DNA of 64,000 nucleotides from an uncultured Flavobacteriaceae bacterium (GCA_947488345.1 CANKZQ010000001.1:248001-312000); one strand, 5' to 3'. Counted from the stretch's first letter, positions 15,754 to 28,416 are shown. Made by a program: numbers and translations. Notes: generated from the letters alone by a model not told the origin.

Positions 15754-18700
15754 TTAATTCGCTTCTATTTCTTCTTTAGAACCTACAATTAAATGATCGT
15801 AATCTCTCATACCTGTACCTGCTGGTATTCTCTTACCTACAATTACATTTTCTTTCAAGCCTTCTAAGTAATCAATCTTACCACTTACTGCAGCTTGATT
15901 TAATACTTTCGTCGTCTCTTGGAAAGATGCCGCTGAGATAAATGATTTCGTTTGTAACGAAGCTCTGGTAATACCTTGTAAGATTGGCTCTGCTGTTGCA
16001 GGAACCGCATCTCTTGCTTCGATCAATGCTTTATCCGTTCTACGTAAAATAGAATTTTCATCTCTTAATTTACGTACAGAAATCATTTGACCTGCTTTGA
16101 TATTTTCAGAATCACCAGGATTATCCACTACTTTCATTCCGTAAATAGAATCATTCTCCTCAATGAAATCATTTGTATGAATTAATTGGCTCTCTAAGAA
16201 AATAGTATCTCCAGAATCAACAATCTTAACTTTACGCATCATTTGACGTACCACTACTTCAAAGTGCTTATCGTTAATTTTCACACCTTGTAAACGATAT
16301 ACTTCTTGAATTTCATTTACTAAGTACTGTTGCACTGCAGATGGGCCTTTAATATTTAGAATATCTGTTGGTGTGATCGCACCATCAGATAATGGCATAC
16401 CTGCTTTAATAAAGTCATTTTCTTGCACCAAGATTTGATTCGATAATTTCACTAAGTATTTCTTGATATCTCCTAGTTTAGATTCTACGATAATCTCGCG
16501 ATTACCACGCTTGATCTTACCAAAAGAAACTACACCATCAATCTCAGAAACTACTGCTGGGTTCGAAGGATCACGAGCTTCGAATAGCTCGGTTACACGT
16601 GGTAAACCACCTGTAATATCTCCTGCTTTACCAGATTTTCTTGGAATCTTTACTAATACCTTACCTCCTTCAATCTTCTCGCCTTCTTCAATCATTAAGT
16701 GAGCCCCTACAGGTAAACTATAAGAACGTAAAGCTTCTCCTTTCGTATTCTCTATAATTAATGTTGGTACTACTTTCTTCGCTTTAGATTCAGAAATTAC
16801 TTTTTCTTGGAAACCGGTTTGCTCATCAATTTCTACTTGGTATGTAATTCCTTGATCGATATTTTCAAAGGCTACCTTCCCTTCAAATTCCGATACAATT
16901 ACACCATTATATGGATCCCAAGAACAAATTACATCTCCTTTCTTCACTTTCGCTTTATTCTTCACAAAAATGTAAGAACCATAAGGAATATTATTTGTAC
17001 TTAAGGTAATTCCAGTTTTCTTATCTACCACTTTAACTTCTGAAGTTCTAGAAATAACGATATCAACTTTGTTTCCATCATTATCAACACCTTCAACAGT
17101 TCTTAAGTCTTCAATTTCAATCGTACCATCAAATTTCACATTCAACGAATTCTCTTCAGAAATGTTTCCTGCAATACCACCTACGTGGAAGGTACGTAAT
17201 GTTAACTGTGTACCTGGCTCACCAATAGATTGCGCTGCAATAACACCTACAGCTTCACCTTTCTGAACCATTTTTCTAGTAGATAAACTATAGCCATAAC
17301 ACTTCGCACAAATTCCTCTACTCGATTCACATGTTAATGCTGAACGTACTTCTACAGTCTCCAAAGGAGAAGCGTCAACCACCTTCACTATATCTTCTGT
17401 AATTTCTTCACCAGCCGCAACAATTAACTCTTGAGTTAATGGATTCACTACGTCATTAAGAGCTACACGTCCGATAATTCGTTCACCAAGACTTTCAACA
17501 ATCTCTTCATTCTTTTTCAACGGAGCGATTTCAAGACCTCTTAAGGTACCACAATCTACTTCATTGATAATCACATCTTGAGAAACATCTACTAAACGAC
17601 GTGTTAAATACCCTGCATCTGCCGTTTTTAATGCGGTATCGGCAAGACCTTTACGAGCACCGTGTGTTGATATAAAGTATTCAAGAATCGATAATCCTTC
17701 TTTAAAGTTAGAAAGAATCGGGTTTTCGATAATCTCACCACCTCCGGCAGTCGATTTTTTAGGTTTCGCCATCAATCCACGCATACCTGTCAACTGACGA
17801 ATTTGTTCTTTAGAACCCCTCGCTCCAGAATCCAACATCATATAAACTGAGTTAAATCCTTGTTGATCTTCACGTAAACGTTTCATTGAAAGTTCTGTCA
17901 ATCTATTATTGGTAGATCCCCAAATATCAATGACCTGATTGTAACGTTCTTTATTTGTTAACATACCCATATTATAACTGGCCATGATGGTATCAACCTG
18001 TGCATTAGCATCAGCAATCATCGTATGTTTCTCTGGTGGGATAATGATATCACCTAAACTAAATGATAAACCTCCGCGGAAAGCGAATGTATAACCCATT
18101 CCTTTAATAGCATCTAAGAACTCACCAGTTGTAGGCACATCAGTTACCTTTAAAATATCACCGATAATATCTCTTAACGATTTTTTAGTCAGTACTTCAT
18201 TGATATAACCTGCTGCTTCAGGTACTACTTCATTAAATAATACTCTACCAACGGTAGTTTCAATAATTTGATTTACCAATTCACCTGCTTCATTAAAGTC
18301 TTTTGTTCTTACTTTAATACCGGCATTCAAATCAATCTGCTTTTCGTTGAAAGCTATGGTTACTTCTTCTGGAGAATAGAACGTACTACCCTCACCTTTC
18401 ACCTTATGATCTTTTGTAGACTTACGCTCTTTCGTCATATAGTACAATCCAAGAACCATATCCTGAGAAGGTACAGTAATCGGAGATCCATTTGCTGGAT
18501 TCAAGATACTATGTGATGCTAACATCAACAATTGAGCCTCTAAAATAGCTTCAGGACCTAAAGGTAAATGCACTGCCATTTGATCACCATCGAAATCGGC
18601 ATTAAATGCCGTACAAACTAATGGATGCAATTGTATCGCTTTCCCTTCAATTAATTTTGGCTGAAACGCTTGGATACCTAAACGGTGTAACGTTGGAGCA

Positions 18701-20025
18701 CGATTTAACAGCACTGGATGTCCTTTTAAAACATTCTCTAAGATATCCCAAACAACAGGTTCTCTTTTGTCTATAATTTTCTTTGCAGATTTTACAGTTT
18801 TTACAATTCCTCTTTCGATTAATTTTCTAATCACAAAAGGTTTGTATAATTCTGCTGCCATATCTTTCGGCAATCCACATTCATATAATTTTAATTCAGG
18901 TCCAACAACAATAACCGAACGTGCAGAATAATCAACACGTTTACCTAATAAGTTCTGACGGAAACGTCCTTGCTTACCTTTTAATGAATCAGACAACGAC
19001 TTTAATGGTCTGTTCGATTCCGTTTTTACTGCTGATGATTTACGCGTGTTATCAAATAATGAATCTACAGATTCTTGTAACATACGTTTTTCATTACGTA
19101 AGATCACTTCTGGAGCTTTGATTTCCATCAATCTTTTTAAACGATTGTTACGAATGATTACACGACGGTATAAATCATTTAAATCAGATGTGGCAAAACG
19201 ACCACCATCTAATGGTACCAATGGACGTAATTCTGGTGGTGTCACCGGAACTACTTTCATGATCATCCATTCTGGTCTATTCTCTCTATTTTTATTAGCA
19301 TCTCTGAAAGACTCTACAACATTTAAGCGCTTTAACGCTTCCATTTTACGTTGTTTAGAGGTTTCTGTATTCGCTTTATGTCTCAATTCATAAGACAAGG
19401 CATCTAAATCGATACGTGCTAATAAATCTATCAAACACTCAGCACCCATCTTCGCAATGAATTTATTTGGGTCGGTGTCATCTAAATATTGATTCTCTAC
19501 TGGGAACGACTCCAAAATATCTAAATATTCTTCTTCCGTTAAGAAATCCATCTTTTGTAATGGTTCTCCTTCAGCATTTGTTGCACCAGCTGGTTGAATT
19601 ACTACATAACGTTCGTAATAAATAATCATATCCAATTTCTTAGATGGTAATCCTAAAAGGTATCCCATCTTATTTGGTAATGATCTAAAGTACCAGATAT
19701 GAGCTACAGGCACTACTAAGTTAATATGACCTACTCTATCTCTACGTACCTTCTTCTCCGTAACTTCTACTCCACAACGGTCGCAAATAATTCCTTTATA
19801 TCGAATTCTCTTGTACTTACCACAAGCACATTCGAAATCTTTGATAGGACCAAAAATACGCTCACAAAACAAACCATCTCTTTCTGGCTTATGTGTACGA
19901 TAATTGATCGTTTCTGGTTTTAAAACTTCTCCTTTAGATTTCTCTAAAATAGATTCAGGCGAAGCTAAACCAATTGATATTTTATTGAATTTTTTTACAG
20001 TGTATTTTTCTCTTTGTTTTGCCAT
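15754..20025 (-). CDS. rpoC: RNA polymerase subunit beta'
   Basis: Catalytic subunit of RNA polymerase, 1,423 residues. Zinc site 1 uses Cys66, Cys68, Cys81 and Cys84 (CACGK...CDRCG). The magnesium-binding NADFDGDQM motif lies near residue 474. Zinc site 2 is formed by [13 protein letters not shown] with an upstream Cys near residue 810. The bridge and trigger-loop region ([16 protein letters not shown]) follows. It starts with ATG, 93 bases after rpoB. Co-transcribed with rpoB and the DUF3467 gene. Confidence 0.99.
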   Translation of the reverse strand: MAKQREKYTVKKFNKISIGLASPESILEKSKGEVLKPETINYRTHKPERDGLFCERIFGPIKDFECACGKYKRIRYKGIICDRCGVEVTEKKVRRDRVGHINLVVPVAHIWYFRSLPNKMGYLLGLPSKKLDMIIYYERYVVIQPAGATNAEGEPLQKMDFLTEEEYLDILESFPVENQYLDDTDPNKFIAKMGAECLIDLLARIDLDALSYELRHKANTETSKQRKMEALKRLNVVESFRDANKNRENRPEWMIMKVVPVTPPELRPLVPLDGGRFATSDLNDLYRRVIIRNNRLKRLMEIKAPEVILRNEKRMLQESVDSLFDNTRKSSAVKTESNRPLKSLSDSLKGKQGRFRQNLLGKRVDYSARSVIVVGPELKLYECGLPKDMAAELYKPFVIRKLIERGIVKTVKSAKKIIDKREPVVWDILENVLKGHPVLLNRAPTLHRLGIQAFQPKLIEGKAIQLHPLVCTAFNADFDGDQMAVHLPLGPEAILEAQLLMLASHSILNPANGSPITVPSQDMVLGLYYMTKERKSTKDHKVKGEGSTFYSPEEVTIAFNEKQIDLNAGIKVRTKDFNEAGELVNQIIETTVGRVLFNEVVPEAAGYINEVLTKKSLRDIIGDILKVTDVPTTGEFLDAIKGMGYTFAFRGGLSFSLGDIIIPPEKHTMIADANAQVDTIMASYNMGMLTNKERYNQVIDIWGSTNNRLTELSMKRLREDQQGFNSVYMMLDSGARGSKEQIRQLTGMRGLMAKPKKSTAGGGEIIENPILSNFKEGLSILEYFISTHGARKGLADTALKTADAGYLTRRLVDVSQDVIINEVDCGTLRGLEIAPLKKNEEIVESLGERIIGRVALNDVVNPLTQELIVAAGEEITEDIVKVVDASPLETVEVRSALTCESSRGICAKCYGYSLSTRKMVQKGEAVGVIAAQSIGEPGTQLTLRTFHVGGIAGNISEENSLNVKFDGTIEIEDLRTVEGVDNDGNKVDIVISRTSEVKVVDKKTGITLSTNNIPYGSYIFVKNKAKVKKGDVICSWDPYNGVIVSEFEGKVAFENIDQGITYQVEIDEQTGFQEKVISESKAKKVVPTLIIENTKGEALRSYSLPVGAHLMIEEGEKIEGGKVLVKIPRKSGKAGDITGGLPRVTELFEARDPSNPAVVSEIDGVVSFGKIKRGNREIIVESKLGDIKKYLVKLSNQILVQENDFIKAGMPLSDGAITPTDILNIKGPSAVQQYLVNEIQEVYRLQGVKINDKHFEVVVRQMMRKVKIVDSGDTIFLESQLIHTNDFIEENDSIYGMKVVDNPGDSENIKAGQMISVRKLRDENSILRRTDKALIEARDAVPATAEPILQGITRASLQTKSFISAASFQETTKVLNQAAVSGKIDYLEGLKENVIVGKRIPAGTGMRDYDHLIVGSKEEIEAN

Positions 20026-20118
20026 GATATTTCTGCAATCGAATTAAAATGTAAAAATGATATTGATATTAAACTGTTTATAAAAATGAAACAGTTCCCC
20101 ACTTACATGGGGATAAAA

Positions 20119-23100
20119 TTATTCTTCTAATCTAACGTCTAAGCCAAGTCCTTTTAACTCGTGCATTAATACGTTAAATGATTCTGGTAATCCAGGTTCT
20201 GGCATTGGTTCTCCTTTTACGATAGACTCATACGTTTTAGCTCTACCTAATACGTCATCTGATTTTACCGTTAAGATTTCTCTCAATGTACTAGAAGCAC
20301 CGTATGCCTCTAATGCCCAAACTTCCATTTCACCAAAACGCTGACCACCAAACTGAGCTTTACCACCCAATGGTTGCTGTGTAATTAACGAATAAGGTCC
20401 GATAGAACGCGCGTGCATTTTATCTTCAATCATGTGACCTAACTTAATCATATAAATAACACCTACAGTTGCCTTTTGATCAAAACGCTCTCCTGTACCT
20501 CCATCATATAAATGTGTATGACCAAATTCAGGAACTCCAGCTTTATTTGTCAATTCAGTAATTTCATCTATTGAAGCTCCATCAAAAATTGGTGTTGCAT
20601 ATTTTTGACCTAAATTTTGACCTGCCCATCCAAGAACAGTTTCATAAATTTGACCAATATTCATACGTGATGGTACACCTAATGGATTTAATACAATATC
20701 AACAGGGGTTCCATCTTCTAAGAAAGGCATATCCTCTGCTCTTACTATTCGAGCTACAATACCTTTATTACCATGACGACCCGCCATTTTATCACCTACT
20801 TTTAGTTTACGTTTTTTAGCAATATAAACCTTCGCCAATTTTACAATTCCTGCAGGTAATTCATCACCAACAGTAATTGTAAATTTCTCACGACGTAGAG
20901 AACCTTGTAAATCACTAACTTTAATTTTATAATTGTGAATTAATTCACTAATTAATCCATTTAAGCTATTATCTGTAGTCCAAACACCTTTGGTTAAGTG
21001 TTCAAAATCATTTACAGCATTTAACATTTTCAAGGTATACTTCTTACCTTTAGGGAGAATTTCTTCTCCCAAATCGTTCAATACTCCTTGTGCCGTTTTA
21101 CCATTTACCAATGTAAATAGTTTATCAACCAAGCGCTCTCTTAAGTCATTAAATTTCACCGTAAAATCAGCTTCTAATCTTGCTAATTCTTCTTTATCAT
21201 GACTACGTTTCGCTTTGTCTTTGATAGTTCTTTGGAACAGTTTCTTATTAATTACAACTCCTCTTAACGAAGGAGAAGCTTTTAATGAAGCATCTTTTAC
21301 ATCTCCTGCATTATCTCCAAAAATTGCACGTAATAATTTTTCTTCCGGTGTAGGATCCGATTCACCTTTTGGTGTAATTTTTCCAATTAAAATATCACCT
21401 GGTTTCACCTCTGCACCAATACGAATCATTCCATTTTCATCAAGATCTTTCGTCGCTTCTTCAGAAACATTAGGAATATCAGCTGTTAATTCTTCAGCTC
21501 CTAATTTTGTATCTCTTACGTCTAAAGAGTACTCGTCGATGTGAATAGAAGTAAATACATCTTCTCTTACCACTCTTTCAGAAATTACAATCGCATCCTC
21601 AAAGTTATATCCTTTCCAAGGCATGAAGGCTACTTTCATATTTCTACCAAGTGCCAATTCACCTTTTTCAGTTGCATATCCTTCGCATAAAACCTGACCT
21701 TTCTTAACCTTATCTCCTTTTTGAACAATTGGATGCAAGTTAATCGAAGTACCTTGATTAGTTTTTCTAAATTTAATGAGGTTATATGTTTTACTATCCG
21801 CATCAAAACTCACCAAAGCTTCATCTTTCGAACGTGTATATTTGATTGTGATGTTATCAGAATCCACATATTCAACAACTCCATCTCCTTCAGCGTTGAT
21901 CAAAATTCTTGAATCTGTTGCTACTCTACGTTCTAAACCTGTTCCCACAATTGGAGACTCAGGTCTCATCAATGGTACAGCCTGACGCATCATATTCGAT
22001 CCCATCAATGCACGGTTGGCATCATCATGTTCTAAGAACGGAATCAAAGAAGCTGAAATCGAAGAAATTTGATTTGGAGAAACATCCATATAATCTACTT
22101 CATCTGGAGTTACCAATGGAAAATCTCCTTCTTCTCTTGCTACTACCTTATCTAAGGTAATTTTACCTGACGCATCTAAATCTAAATTAGATTGTGCAAT
22201 TTTCTTGCCTTCCTCTTCTTCAGCACTTAAATAAATAGGCTCTTTTGTTACATCAATTTTACCTTCAACAGATTGACGATATGGTGTTTCTATAAATCCT
22301 AAATTATTCACCTTCGCATATACTGCTAAAGACGATATCAAACCAATATTTGGTCCTTCAGGAGTTTCAATTGGGCATAAACGTCCGTAATGGGTATAGT
22401 GCACATCACGTACCTCAAAACCTGCTCTTTCTCTAGATAAACCTCCAGGTCCTAGGGCTGACAATCTTCGTTTATGCGTAATCTCAGCTAACGGATTTGT
22501 TTGATCCATAAATTGAGATAATTGGTTCGTACCAAAGAAAGAATTAATTACTGAAGACAAGGTCTTAGCATTAATTAAATCAATCGGCGTAAACACCTCA
22601 TTATCACGAACATTCATACGCTCACGAATGGTACGCGCCATACGAGAAAGCCCCACACCAAACTGACTCGCTAACTGCTCTCCAACAGTTCTAACACGAC
22701 GATTTGATAAGTGGTCAATATCATCAACTTCTGCCTTAGAATTAACTAATTTAATTAAGTTTTTGATGATGGTAATGATATCCTCTTTTGTTAAAACACG
22801 TTGATCTATATCAACATTCAGTTCTAACTTTTTATTCATTCTATAACGTCCAACTTCTCCTAGGTTATAACGTTGTTCAGAAAAGAATAATTTATTGATA
22901 ATACCTTTTGCAGTTTCATAATCTGGCGGTTCAGCATTACGTAATTGACGATAAATATGTTCTACAGCTTCTTTTTCAGAATTCGTAGGATCTTTTTGCA
23001 AAGTGTTATGAATGATCGCATAATCACCCATGTTATTATCTTCTTTGTGTAATAAAATAGTCTTAGAACCTGCTTCAACTATTTCTTCAATATGTTCTTT

Positions 23101-23934
23101 ATCAAGAATCGTATCTCTGTCTAAAATAATCTCATTACGTTCGATAGAAACTACCTCACCAGTATCTTCATCAACAAAATCCTCATGCCAGGTTTTTAAT
23201 ACTCTCGCCGCTAATTTTCGACCTAGTACTTTCTTTAAACCACTTTTAGATACTTTTACTTCATCTGCAAGATCAAATATCTCTAAAATATCCTTATCTC
23301 TTTCGAAGCCAATAGCTCTAAACAATGTCGTAACAGGTAATTTTTTCTTTCTATCAATATAAGCATACATTACTTGATTGATATCTGTCGCAAATTCTAT
23401 CCAAGATCCCTTAAAAGGAATAACTCTTGCAGAATATAATTTAGTTCCATTTGCATGGAATGACTGACCAAAGAAAACTCCTGGTGAACGGTGTAATTGA
23501 GAAACAACTACTCTTTCTGCACCATTGATTACAAACGTACCACTATGTGTCATGTAGGGAATAACTCCTAAATATACATCTTGTACGATGGTTTCAAAAT
23601 CTTCATGCTCTGGGTCAGTACAGTATAATTTTAAGCGCGCCTTTAAAGGAACACTATAGGTTAGACCTCTTTCAATACATTCTTGGATAGAATATCTTGG
23701 AGGATCTACGAAGTAATCAATAAACTCTAAAATGAATTGATTACGTGTATCTGTAATTGGGAAATTATCTGAGAACGTTTTAAATAAACCTTCTTCACTT
23801 CTTTCATCGGTCTTGGTTTCTAACTGAAAAAAATCTTGAAAAGATTTTACTTGAATATCCAAGAAATCTGGATAATCTGTAATTAGTTTAGCTGATGCGA
23901 AGTTTACTCTTTCAATACTAGTTGTTGTCGACAA
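20119..23934 (-). CDS. rpoB: RNA polymerase subunit beta
   Basis: Forms the RNA polymerase core with beta', 1,271 residues. The rifampicin-binding cluster [17 protein letters not shown] followed by [14 protein letters not shown] is wild type at the common resistance positions. The [12 protein letters not shown] motif and the C-terminal [18 protein letters not shown] are intact. The start codon is TTG at 23932-23934: the frame has a TAA four codons upstream and no ATG in between, and the next residues ([13 protein letters not shown]) fit the family N-terminus. A strong hairpin sits in the 145-base spacer after rplL. Confidence 0.98.
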   Translation of the reverse strand: MSTTTSIERVNFASAKLITDYPDFLDIQVKSFQDFFQLETKTDERSEEGLFKTFSDNFPITDTRNQFILEFIDYFVDPPRYSIQECIERGLTYSVPLKARLKLYCTDPEHEDFETIVQDVYLGVIPYMTHSGTFVINGAERVVVSQLHRSPGVFFGQSFHANGTKLYSARVIPFKGSWIEFATDINQVMYAYIDRKKKLPVTTLFRAIGFERDKDILEIFDLADEVKVSKSGLKKVLGRKLAARVLKTWHEDFVDEDTGEVVSIERNEIILDRDTILDKEHIEEIVEAGSKTILLHKEDNNMGDYAIIHNTLQKDPTNSEKEAVEHIYRQLRNAEPPDYETAKGIINKLFFSEQRYNLGEVGRYRMNKKLELNVDIDQRVLTKEDIITIIKNLIKLVNSKAEVDDIDHLSNRRVRTVGEQLASQFGVGLSRMARTIRERMNVRDNEVFTPIDLINAKTLSSVINSFFGTNQLSQFMDQTNPLAEITHKRRLSALGPGGLSRERAGFEVRDVHYTHYGRLCPIETPEGPNIGLISSLAVYAKVNNLGFIETPYRQSVEGKIDVTKEPIYLSAEEEEGKKIAQSNLDLDASGKITLDKVVAREEGDFPLVTPDEVDYMDVSPNQISSISASLIPFLEHDDANRALMGSNMMRQAVPLMRPESPIVGTGLERRVATDSRILINAEGDGVVEYVDSDNITIKYTRSKDEALVSFDADSKTYNLIKFRKTNQGTSINLHPIVQKGDKVKKGQVLCEGYATEKGELALGRNMKVAFMPWKGYNFEDAIVISERVVREDVFTSIHIDEYSLDVRDTKLGAEELTADIPNVSEEATKDLDENGMIRIGAEVKPGDILIGKITPKGESDPTPEEKLLRAIFGDNAGDVKDASLKASPSLRGVVINKKLFQRTIKDKAKRSHDKEELARLEADFTVKFNDLRERLVDKLFTLVNGKTAQGVLNDLGEEILPKGKKYTLKMLNAVNDFEHLTKGVWTTDNSLNGLISELIHNYKIKVSDLQGSLRREKFTITVGDELPAGIVKLAKVYIAKKRKLKVGDKMAGRHGNKGIVARIVRAEDMPFLEDGTPVDIVLNPLGVPSRMNIGQIYETVLGWAGQNLGQKYATPIFDGASIDEITELTNKAGVPEFGHTHLYDGGTGERFDQKATVGVIYMIKLGHMIEDKMHARSIGPYSLITQQPLGGKAQFGGQRFGEMEVWALEAYGASSTLREILTVKSDDVLGRAKTYESIVKGEPMPEPGLPESFNVLMHELKGLGLDVRLEE

Positions 23935-23996
23935 TGGAGAAAATTTTTAATTAAAAAAACCTATTCTTTTATAAAGAATGAATATATACACAAAAT

Positions 23997-24034
23997 GGTT
24001 TAGGTCATTTGGATGTATACCAAAGACCTAAACC
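23997..24034 (-). terminator. hairpin in rplL-rpoB spacer (attenuator or processing site)
   Basis: GGTTTAGGTC(A)TTTGG pairs with CCAAAGACCTAAACC: 15 base pairs with one bulged A and a 7-base loop. On the transcribed strand only a weak U-stretch follows, so partial termination or RNase cleavage seems more likely than full stop. A second small hairpin (ATTCTTT-TAT-AAAGAAT, 23963-23979) follows before rpoB. Confidence 0.6.
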
Positions 24035-24079
24035 TCAATTGTTTAACCCAATTTCGAGAAATCGAAAAAGGGCTTAAGC

Positions 24080-24454
24080 TTACTTAAGTTCAACCTCAGC
24101 GCCAGCTTCTTCTAAAGACTTCTTAAGACCTTCAGCCTCATCTTTAGCTACACCTTCTTTAATTGCGCTAGGAGCATCATCAACTAATCCTTTAGCCTCT
24201 TTAAGACCTAAACCAGTTAATTCTTTTACTAATTTTACTACAGCTAATTTAGAAGCACCTGCCGCTTTTAAGATCACATCAAATTCTGTTTTCTCTTCTG
24301 CTGCATCACCACCTCCTGCTGCTGGTCCTGCCACTGCAACTGCTGCTGCAGCTGGCTCGATACCATACTCATCTTTTAAGATATTTGCTAATTCATTAAC
24401 TTCTTTTACTGTTAAGTTAACTAATTGTTCTGCGAAATCTTTTAACTCTGCCAT
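24080..24454 (-). CDS. rplL: ribosomal protein L7/L12
   Basis: Stalk protein bL12, 124 residues, recruiting translation GTPases. It has an N-terminal dimerisation domain ([19 protein letters not shown]), an Ala/Gly-rich hinge (about 38-53) and the C-terminal domain with [20 protein letters not shown]. It follows rplJ by 47 bases, matching the conserved rplKAJL order. Normal length and no anomalies. Confidence 0.99.
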   Translation of the reverse strand: MAELKDFAEQLVNLTVKEVNELANILKDEYGIEPAAAAVAVAGPAAGGGDAAEEKTEFDVILKAAGASKLAVVKLVKELTGLGLKEAKGLVDDAPSAIKEGVAKDEAEGLKKSLEEAGAEVELK

Positions 24455-24501
24455 TACTATTTGTTTTAAAAATTTTATTATTTAGTTTATTTGTGTGTGT
24501 A

Positions 24502-25017
24502 TTATTTTTCTGATAATGTTGTTAAGATTCCAGAAATTGTACTACCTCCAGATTTCAATGCTGAAACAACATTTTTCGCTGGTGATTGTAAAATTGTGAT
24601 AATCTCACCGATCAATTCTTCTTTAGACTTAATATTTACTAAGGCATCTAGCTGATCATCGCCAACATAGACAGACTCTTCAATATAAGCTCCTTTAAGA
24701 ACTGGTTTGTCAGATTTTTTTCTGAATTCCTTAATCACTTTTGCTGGAGCATTCCCAGTTTCTGAAATCATTAAAGACGTATTGCCTTTTAATGTTTCTG
24801 GTAACTCTCCAAAATCCTTATCAGTTTGTTCCATTGCTTTCGAAAGCAATGTGTTTTTAACAACTGCCAATTTTACGTTGGCCTTGAAACAAGCTCTACG
24901 TAAATTTGATGTACTTACTGCATCCAATCCTGAGATATCAGCTAGATAAATAGTACTACCTTCAGTTAATTGGCTTGTTAAATCTTTTATTATAATTGAT
25001 TTTTCTTCTCTAGTCAT
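24502..25017 (-). CDS. rplJ: ribosomal protein L10
   Basis: Stalk base protein uL10, 171 residues, which anchors L12 dimers to 23S rRNA. The N-terminal REEKSIIIKDLTSQL and the RRACFKANVKLAVVKNTL segment are typical. The C-terminal helix that binds L12 is present. It lies 19 bases after rplA in the ribosomal operon. In other bacteria L10 represses its own mRNA; I could not identify a leader structure here. Confidence 0.99.
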   Translation of the reverse strand: MTREEKSIIIKDLTSQLTEGSTIYLADISGLDAVSTSNLRRACFKANVKLAVVKNTLLSKAMEQTDKDFGELPETLKGNTSLMISETGNAPAKVIKEFRKKSDKPVLKGAYIEESVYVGDDQLDALVNIKSKEELIGEIITILQSPAKNVVSALKSGGSTISGILTTLSEK

Positions 25018-25036
25018 AATTCTAAGTTTAACTTGC

Positions 25037-25732
25037 TTAAATTGCTACTGATTTAGCATCTATTTCTATACTAGGACTCATGGTACTAGACATATAAATA
25101 CTTTTTACATATGTACCTTTAGCTGTATTCGGCTTTAACTTCATGATAGTTTGTAACAGTTCTTGTGCATTTCCTTCAATCTTGTCAGCATCAAAAGACG
25201 CTTTTCCAATTGAGGCATGTATAATACCCGTTTTATCTACTTTAAAATCAATCTTACCACCTTTTACATCTTTAACAGCCTTTGCAACGTCCATAGTTAC
25301 TGTACCTGTTTTTGGGTTAGGCATTAAACCTCTTGGTCCTAAAACTCGACCTAAAGGACCTAATTTACCCATAATACTAGGCATTGTTACTATCACATCA
25401 ACATCTGTCCAACCTGCTTTTATTTTCGCTAGGTATTCATCTAAACCAACATAATCAGCACCGGCCGCTGTTACTTCTGCTTCTTTATCAGGAGTCACTA
25501 AAGCCAATACTTTTACTGATTTACCAGTACCATGAGGTAGTGTTACTACACCACGTACCATTTGATCTGCTTTTCTAGGATCAACTCCTAATCTTACAGC
25601 TAGATCAACAGAAGCGTCAAAATTCATATTTGATACTTCTTTCACCAAAGCAGCTGCGTCCGCTATTGAATATGCCTTTGTAGCATCTACCTTAGCTCTT
25701 GCCTCTTTTTGCTTTTTAGTTATTTTTGTCAT
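25037..25732 (-). CDS. rplA: ribosomal protein L1
   Basis: uL1, 231 residues, forming the mobile L1 stalk at the E site. Signatures visible: [29 protein letters not shown], and the L1 motif [21 protein letters not shown]. The C-terminus ends normally. It is 20 bases after rplK, within the secE-nusG-rplKAJL operon. Confidence 0.99.
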   Translation of the reverse strand: MTKITKKQKEARAKVDATKAYSIADAAALVKEVSNMNFDASVDLAVRLGVDPRKADQMVRGVVTLPHGTGKSVKVLALVTPDKEAEVTAAGADYVGLDEYLAKIKAGWTDVDVIVTMPSIMGKLGPLGRVLGPRGLMPNPKTGTVTMDVAKAVKDVKGGKIDFKVDKTGIIHASIGKASFDADKIEGNAQELLQTIMKLKPNTAKGTYVKSIYMSSTMSPSIEIDAKSVAI

Positions 25733-25752
25733 CTTCTATAAAATTATAAAGT

Positions 25753-26190
25753 TTAAACAGGAGCATTTCCTTTTACCTTGATACCCATTGATCTCGCGGT
25801 ACCCGCCATCATTTTCATTGCTGACTCTATAGTAAATGCATTTAAATCTACCATTTTGTCTTCTGCAATAACTTTCAATTGATCCCAAGTAACTGTAGCA
25901 ACCTTCTTACGATTCGGTTCTCCAGATCCTTTTTTTACTTTAGCCGCTTCTAAAATTTGTACCGCTGCTGGTGGAGTTTTAATGACGAAATCAAATGATT
26001 TGTCTTTATAAACTGTAATAGCTACCGGTAAAACTTTGCCTGGTTTATCTTGAGTTCTAGCATTAAACTGCTTACAAAACTCCATGATATTAACTCCGGC
26101 AGCACCTAAAGCAGGTCCAACAGGTGGCGAAGGGTTTGCTGCTCCTCCGCGAACTTGTAATTTTACAACCTTACTAATCTCTTTTGCCAT
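25753..26190 (-). CDS. rplK: ribosomal protein L11
   Basis: uL11, 145 residues, part of the GTPase-associated centre. The N-terminal [21 protein letters not shown] motif and the C-terminal RNA-binding [11 protein letters not shown] are intact. It is 64 bases downstream of nusG and 20 bases upstream of rplA. No anomalies. Confidence 0.99.
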   Translation of the reverse strand: MAKEISKVVKLQVRGGAANPSPPVGPALGAAGVNIMEFCKQFNARTQDKPGKVLPVAITVYKDKSFDFVIKTPPAAVQILEAAKVKKGSGEPNRKKVATVTWDQLKVIAEDKMVDLNAFTIESAMKMMAGTARSMGIKVKGNAPV

Positions 26191-26254
26191 TTTTCAAACT
26201 TTGAATTTAGAGGTATACATGTGGAAGCATCTATACGTCTTAAATATGTAACAT

Positions 26255-26806
26255 TTATGAAATTTTTTCTACTTGCATATAGCTTAGTTCCAACGGTGTC
26301 TTTCTTCCGAAAATCTTTACCATTACTTCTAACTTACGCTTTTCTTCATTTATCTTTTCTATGGTACCATCAAAACCATTAAAAGGACCATCGATCACTT
26401 TTACTGTTTCTCCAATAACATAAGGAATCGCAACATTCTCATTCTGAACAGCCAACTCATCAACCTTACCTAACATTCTGTTAACTTCAGACTTACGCAA
26501 TGGTACTGGATCCCCTCCTTTTGTTTCACCTAAAAAGCCAATAACTCCTGTTACTGATTTTATAACGTGCGGTAGTTCGCCACTTAAATTGGCCTCTACC
26601 ATTATATAGCCAGGAAAATAAACACGTTCTTTGTTTATTTTCTTACCATTTCTAATTTGAATTACTTTTTCTGTAGGTACTAATACTTGATCAACGTAAT
26701 CTGACAATCCTAAACGAGCCACTTCATTCTCAATATAGGTCTTTACTTTATTCTCTTGTCCACCTATAGCTCTTACAACATACCACTTCTTAACAGAATC
26801 AGCCAT
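26255..26806 (-). CDS. nusG: transcription termination/antitermination factor NusG
   Basis: RNA polymerase processivity factor, 183 residues from the chosen start. The NGN domain (KKWYVVRAIGGQENKVK) spans about 1-110, and the KOW domain (GETVKVIDGPFNGFDGTIEKIN) occupies the C-terminus. The ATG at 26806 is preferred: the frame can be extended only to a TTG two codons earlier, and MADSVKKWYVV fits the family. It starts 9 bases after the secE stop. Confidence 0.98.
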   Translation of the reverse strand: MADSVKKWYVVRAIGGQENKVKTYIENEVARLGLSDYVDQVLVPTEKVIQIRNGKKINKERVYFPGYIMVEANLSGELPHVIKSVTGVIGFLGETKGGDPVPLRKSEVNRMLGKVDELAVQNENVAIPYVIGETVKVIDGPFNGFDGTIEKINEEKRKLEVMVKIFGRKTPLELSYMQVEKIS

Positions 26807-26815
26807 ATTCAATTT

Positions 26816-27007
26816 TTATTTAAATAAATTAAAAAATTGTTCCAACCCAAGTTGAAAAACTTTATCAACTAAAAACACAGCCAAAGCAAATAACACTGTA
26901 AATATTGCGACTACAACTGTTGACTTTTGTGCTTCAGACATAGGTATCCAAGTAACCTGTGAACTAAGTTCTTGAAACGATTCTTTGAAATACTTTATCA
27001 TACCCAT
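26816..27007 (-). CDS. secE: preprotein translocase subunit SecE
   Basis: Single-span SecE of 63 residues. An amphipathic helix (IKYFKESFQELSSQVTWIP) precedes the conserved membrane helix (about 29-49) that clamps SecY. Short form, as usual outside enterobacteria. Located between tRNA-Trp and nusG, the standard Bacteroidota position. Either the first or third codon (both ATG) could start it. Confidence 0.97.
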   Translation of the reverse strand: MGMIKYFKESFQELSSQVTWIPMSEAQKSTVVVAIFTVLFALAVFLVDKVFQLGLEQFFNLFK

Positions 27008-27017
27008 TATTTTTATG

Positions 27018-27038
27018 TTTACACGGATGGAGAGACTT
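27018..27038 (-). repeat. partial duplicate of the tRNA-Trp 3' end
   Basis: This 21-mer matches 27083-27103 (the 3' acceptor arm and T-stem of tRNA-Trp plus 3 flanking bases) at 18 of 21 positions. The copies lie 65 bases apart, and the spacer includes the degenerate intergenic sequence CTTCAACTGCGCTCAGGAT. It cannot form a tRNA. A remnant of duplication or element insertion is likely. Confidence 0.6.
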
Positions 27039-27086
27039 CCTTCAACTGCGCTCAGGATAAACTTCTCGCCTCGTGTTTTCTATTTG

Positions 27087-27159
27087 CACGGGTGGAGAGA
27101 CTCGAACTCCCGACACCCGGTTTTGGAGACCGGTGCTCTACCAACTGAGCTACACCCGT
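27087..27159 (-). tRNA. tRNA-Trp (anticodon CCA)
   Basis: 73-base cloverleaf folded by eye: acceptor ACGGGTG/CACCCGT, anticodon loop CTCCAAA giving CCA, T-loop TTCGAGT, discriminator G. The 3' CCA is not encoded. It sits between tuf and secE as in many Bacteroidota. Confidence 0.96.
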
Positions 27160-27169
27160 ATAGAATATA

Positions 27170-27197
27170 AGGTGCTTCTCTTTTCAAAGAAGCACCT
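27170..27197 (-). terminator. hairpin between tuf and tRNA-Trp
   Basis: Perfect 10-base inverted repeat AGGTGCTTCT with an 8-base loop, 35 bases after the tuf stop. The following T-run is poor, so it may be a leaky terminator or a processing site releasing tRNA-Trp. Confidence 0.55.
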
Positions 27198-27231
27198 ATC
27201 TATATATTTAACTAATAAATTTAGGTGTGCC

Positions 27232-28416
27232 TTATAAAATTTCAGTTACCTGACCAGCACCTACAGTTCTACCACCCTCACGGATTGCAAAACGTAAACC
27301 TACGTTCATTGCAATTGGTTGGTGTAAATCTACAGTAATAGTTAAGTTATCACCTGGCATTACCATTTCAACACCACTTGGCAAGTTAATCGTACCAGTT
27401 ACATCTGTAGTTCTTACATAGAACTGTGGACGATAGTTGTTATGGAATGGTGTGTGACGACCACCTTCTTCTTTCTTTAAGATATAAACCTCAGCTTTGA
27501 ATTTATCATGTGGAGTTACTGAACCTGGCTTACAGATTACCATACCTCTTTTGATATCAGTTTTTTCAATACCTCTTAATAAGATACCTACGTTATCTCC
27601 AGCTTCACCTCTATCTAATATTTTACGGAACATTTCAACACCAGTAATTGTAGAAGTTAATTTCTCAGCTCCCATACCGATAATATCAACACCATCTCCA
27701 GTATTAGCAACACCAGTTTCGATACGACCTGTAGCTACAGTTCCACGACCAGTAATTGAGAATACATCCTCGATTGGCATTAAGAAATCTTTTTCAACAT
27801 CACGCTTTGGTAATTCGATCCAGCTATCTACAGCTTCCATTAATTCCATAATAGAATCAACCCATTTCTGCTCACCGTTTAATCCACCTAAAGCAGAACC
27901 AGCAATTACAGGACCATTATCACCATCATACTCATAGAAAGAAAGTAATTCTCTTACTTCCATTTCTACCAATTCTAATAGCTCTTCATCATCAACCATA
28001 TCCACTTTGTTCATAAATACAACGATACGTGGAATACCAACCTGACGACCTAATAAGATGTGCTCACGAGTTTGAGGCATAGGACCATCGGTAGCAGCAA
28101 CAACTAAAATAGCACCATCCATTTGAGCAGCACCAGTTACCATGTTCTTTACGTAATCCGCGTGACCAGGACAGTCAACGTGTGCGTAATGACGATTAGC
28201 AGTTGAATACTCAACGTGAGATGTATTAATTGTAATACCTCTTTCTTTTTCTTCTGGAGCGTTATCGATTGAATCGAAATCTCTCTTTTCAGATAAACCA
28301 GCATTTGCTAAAACAGTTGTGATAGCAGCAGTTAAGGTAGTTTTACCGTGATCTACGTGTCCAATAGTACCGATATTTAAGTGCGGTTTCGAACGATCAA
28401 AAGTTTCTTTTGCCAT
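27232..28416 (-). CDS. tuf: elongation factor Tu
   Basis: GTPase delivering aminoacyl-tRNA to the ribosome, 394 residues. G1 GHVDHGKT (19-26), G3 DCPGH, G4 NKVD and G5 SALGG are present, followed by the two beta-barrel domains ending in [10 protein letters not shown]. Conserved place after four tRNA genes and before tRNA-Trp-secE. No second tuf copy lies in this window. Confidence 0.99.
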   Translation of the reverse strand: MAKETFDRSKPHLNIGTIGHVDHGKTTLTAAITTVLANAGLSEKRDFDSIDNAPEEKERGITINTSHVEYSTANRHYAHVDCPGHADYVKNMVTGAAQMDGAILVVAATDGPMPQTREHILLGRQVGIPRIVVFMNKVDMVDDEELLELVEMEVRELLSFYEYDGDNGPVIAGSALGGLNGEQKWVDSIMELMEAVDSWIELPKRDVEKDFLMPIEDVFSITGRGTVATGRIETGVANTGDGVDIIGMGAEKLTSTITGVEMFRKILDRGEAGDNVGILLRGIEKTDIKRGMVICKPGSVTPHDKFKAEVYILKKEEGGRHTPFHNNYRPQFYVRTTDVTGTINLPSGVEMVMPGDNLTITVDLHQPIAMNVGLRFAIREGGRTVGAGQVTEIL

